7,382 nucleotides of DNA from UBA1801 sp035353395 (lineage in GTDB: Bacteria > Acidobacteriota > Holophagae > Holophagales > Holophagaceae), in NCBI GenBank assembly GCA_035353395.1, contig DAOPZL010000091.1, positions 1 to 7,382 on the forward strand, given 5' to 3'. A program made the translations under genes and the position numbers. Positions 6,332-7,382 of this stretch are shown here, piece after piece. Position 1 is the first letter of the stretch, and every line of letters begins with the position of its first letter. The notes under the pieces were generated by a model. It was not told where the DNA came from. It saw nothing but the letters and a program-made list of their open reading frames with translations, and did not search any database.

Positions 6332-6337
6332 TACACT
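6332..6337 (+). promoter_or_regulatory. Possible -10 element before the dehydrogenase gene
   Basis: TACACT, the same hexamer proposed as -10 for tyrS, occurs 7 bp after the tag stop. A poor -35 candidate, TTCCCG (6310-6315), lies 16 bp upstream and matches the consensus at only 3 of 6 positions. If used, transcription would start about 45 nt before the ATG at 6388, making the dehydrogenase a separate unit. The 62-bp gap itself shows no terminator. Confidence 0.35.
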
Positions 6338-6387
6338 CGTCTCATCCATCCTCTCCAGCGCCGCCCCGATCCCCAAGGAGTCCAGCC

Positions 6388-7368
6388 ATGCGCCTCGGTT
6401 CCTTCATGCCCTTCGCCTCGGTTTGGAAAGAGCCCCTCCAGGCCATCCAGGCCAGGTTCCCCGAACACGAGATCCTCATGGATCCGGAAGCGTCCCGGCG
6501 GGCGCTGCCCTCCCTGGACGGCATCCTCGCGGGCCGGCTGGAACCCGCAGCCTTCGAGGCGGCCACCTCCCTGAAGGCCGTCTTCGTGCCCTTCACGGGG
6601 ATCAACCACCTCCCGGTGCCGCTGCTGGTGGAGCGGGGCGTGAGGGCCTACAACGTCCACGGGCAGGCCCCCTCCGTGGCCCAGTGCGCCCTGGCCATGA
6701 CCCTGGCCTTCTACGGACGGCTGGTGGAGTACCACAACGACCTGCGCGCCACGAAGTGGCACGGGTTCTGGATCGGGAGGGGCGCGGAGGACGAGTGGGA
6801 ATCCATCTTCGGCCGCTCCTGCGCCATCTTCGGCATGGGGGCCATCGGCATCGCCCTGGCGCGGATGCTGAAGGCCTTCGACTGCCCCGTGGTGGGCTAC
6901 CGCCGCAGGCCGGACGCGGCCCTTCCCCCGTACTTCGACCGCGTCGAGACCGATCTCCGGAAGGCGGTTCGCGATGCGGAGCTGCTGTTCATCGCCCTTC
7001 CCCTGACCCCTTCGACCGAAGGGCTCTTCACGAAGGAGCTGCTCCTCTCGGCCCGCGGCAAGTTCCTGGTGAACGTCGGGCGCGGGCCCATCGTGGACGA
7101 GGAAGGGCTCTATCTCGCCCTGAGGGACGGCATCCTCAAGGGCGCCGCCGTCGACACCTGGTACACCTATCCCCAGGGCGGAGCCACGACCGGCGCGCCC
7201 TCGCGCTTCCCCATCCACGAGCTGCCCAACGTGATCCTCTCGCCCCACATCGGCGGCAGTTCCAGGGACACCCGGGGCGCGAAGGTCGGGGGCACCGTGG
7301 AGAACATCGAGGAATGGCTGGCCACGGGATGCTGTTCCCGGGAAGTGGACCTGCGGGAGATGTATTGA
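6388..7368 (+). CDS. D-2-hydroxyacid dehydrogenase-family protein with altered catalytic position
   Basis: This 326-residue protein is an NAD(P)-dependent oxidoreductase of the D-isomer-specific 2-hydroxyacid dehydrogenase family (phosphoglycerate, glyoxylate and formate dehydrogenase relatives). The nucleotide-binding glycine motif is IFGMGAIG (147-154). The conserved Arg is Arg232 in NVGRGPIVDEEGL, and the catalytic His is His287 in LSPHIGGSS. In the usual GAALDVFxxEP segment this protein reads GAAVDTWYTYP (252-262), so Tyr261 occupies the normal catalytic Glu position. After the second strand VVGY comes RRRP (172-175) instead of the acidic residue typical of NAD-preferring enzymes, which suggests a preference for NADP. 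The substrate is unknown. AAGGAG (6375-6380) lies 7 nt before the ATG. The gene is complete, and the last 14 bases of the window hold nothing recognisable. Confidence 0.92.
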   Translation: MRLGSFMPFASVWKEPLQAIQARFPEHEILMDPEASRRALPSLDGILAGRLEPAAFEAATSLKAVFVPFTGINHLPVPLLVERGVRAYNVHGQAPSVAQCALAMTLAFYGRLVEYHNDLRATKWHGFWIGRGAEDEWESIFGRSCAIFGMGAIGIALARMLKAFDCPVVGYRRRPDAALPPYFDRVETDLRKAVRDAELLFIALPLTPSTEGLFTKELLLSARGKFLVNVGRGPIVDEEGLYLALRDGILKGAAVDTWYTYPQGGATTGAPSRFPIHELPNVILSPHIGGSSRDTRGAKVGGTVENIEEWLATGCCSREVDLREMY

Positions 7369-7382
7369 ACCCGGATTCTGGA

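Noticed and set aside
5411..7248. Two minus-strand open frames (5411-6376 and 6331-7248)
   Set aside because: They are shadows of the TudS-like, tag and dehydrogenase genes, with no motifs and atypical composition.

Overview
The window is a dense stretch of high-GC bacterial chromosome with eight complete genes and one partial gene. Most genes are only a few bases apart and most have clear Shine-Dalgarno sites. There is no sign of phage, insertion sequence, CRISPR array or RNA gene. The GC content, the strong GGAG-type ribosome binding sites and two intergenic -10-like TACACT hexamers fit a GC-rich Gram-negative-type bacterium. I lean weakly towards Acidobacteriota (Holophaga/Geothrix-like), but that is an impression and not something the sequence proves.

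Layout. Positions 1-1179 (minus) hold most of tyrS, tyrosyl-tRNA synthetase, whose C-terminal S4 domain runs off the left edge. A 162-bp divergent intergenic region follows, with a plausible tyrS promoter and a GC-rich hairpin. On the plus strand a compact seven-gene run then begins. Its order is a short PhzF-family isomerase-like protein (1342-2133), a Crp/Fnr-family regulator (2137-2856), a second, divergent PhzF-family protein (2929-3813), a DJ-1/PfpI protein of isonitrile-hydratase/GlxA-like type (3825-4475), a YgeA-like Asp/Glu-family racemase (4472-5197), a small TudS/DUF523-related protein with the expected cysteine motifs (5213-5764), and DNA-3-methyladenine glycosylase I, Tag (5768-6325). 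Gaps are 3, 72, 11, -4, 15 and 3 bp, so most or all of these are probably one transcript. A 62-bp gap with a possible -10 element precedes a D-2-hydroxyacid dehydrogenase-family protein (6388-7368), which may be a separate unit.

How they may work together. tyrS is housekeeping. The plus-strand run combines small-molecule isomerases (two PhzF proteins and a racemase), a Cys-nucleophile DJ-1 enzyme, a putative sulfur-removing enzyme and a base-excision DNA glycosylase, with a Crp/Fnr regulator inside the run. The enzymes share no obvious substrate. The most economical reading is a co-regulated set for scavenging, detoxifying or repairing damaged metabolites and bases, but that is inference from gene order. 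The most noteworthy points are this gene combination, a regulator that by eye lacks the canonical cAMP-binding Arg and has an altered recognition helix, a 2-hydroxyacid dehydrogenase homologue whose usual catalytic Glu position is Tyr, and a 12-bp tandem duplication that carries the regulator's stop codon.
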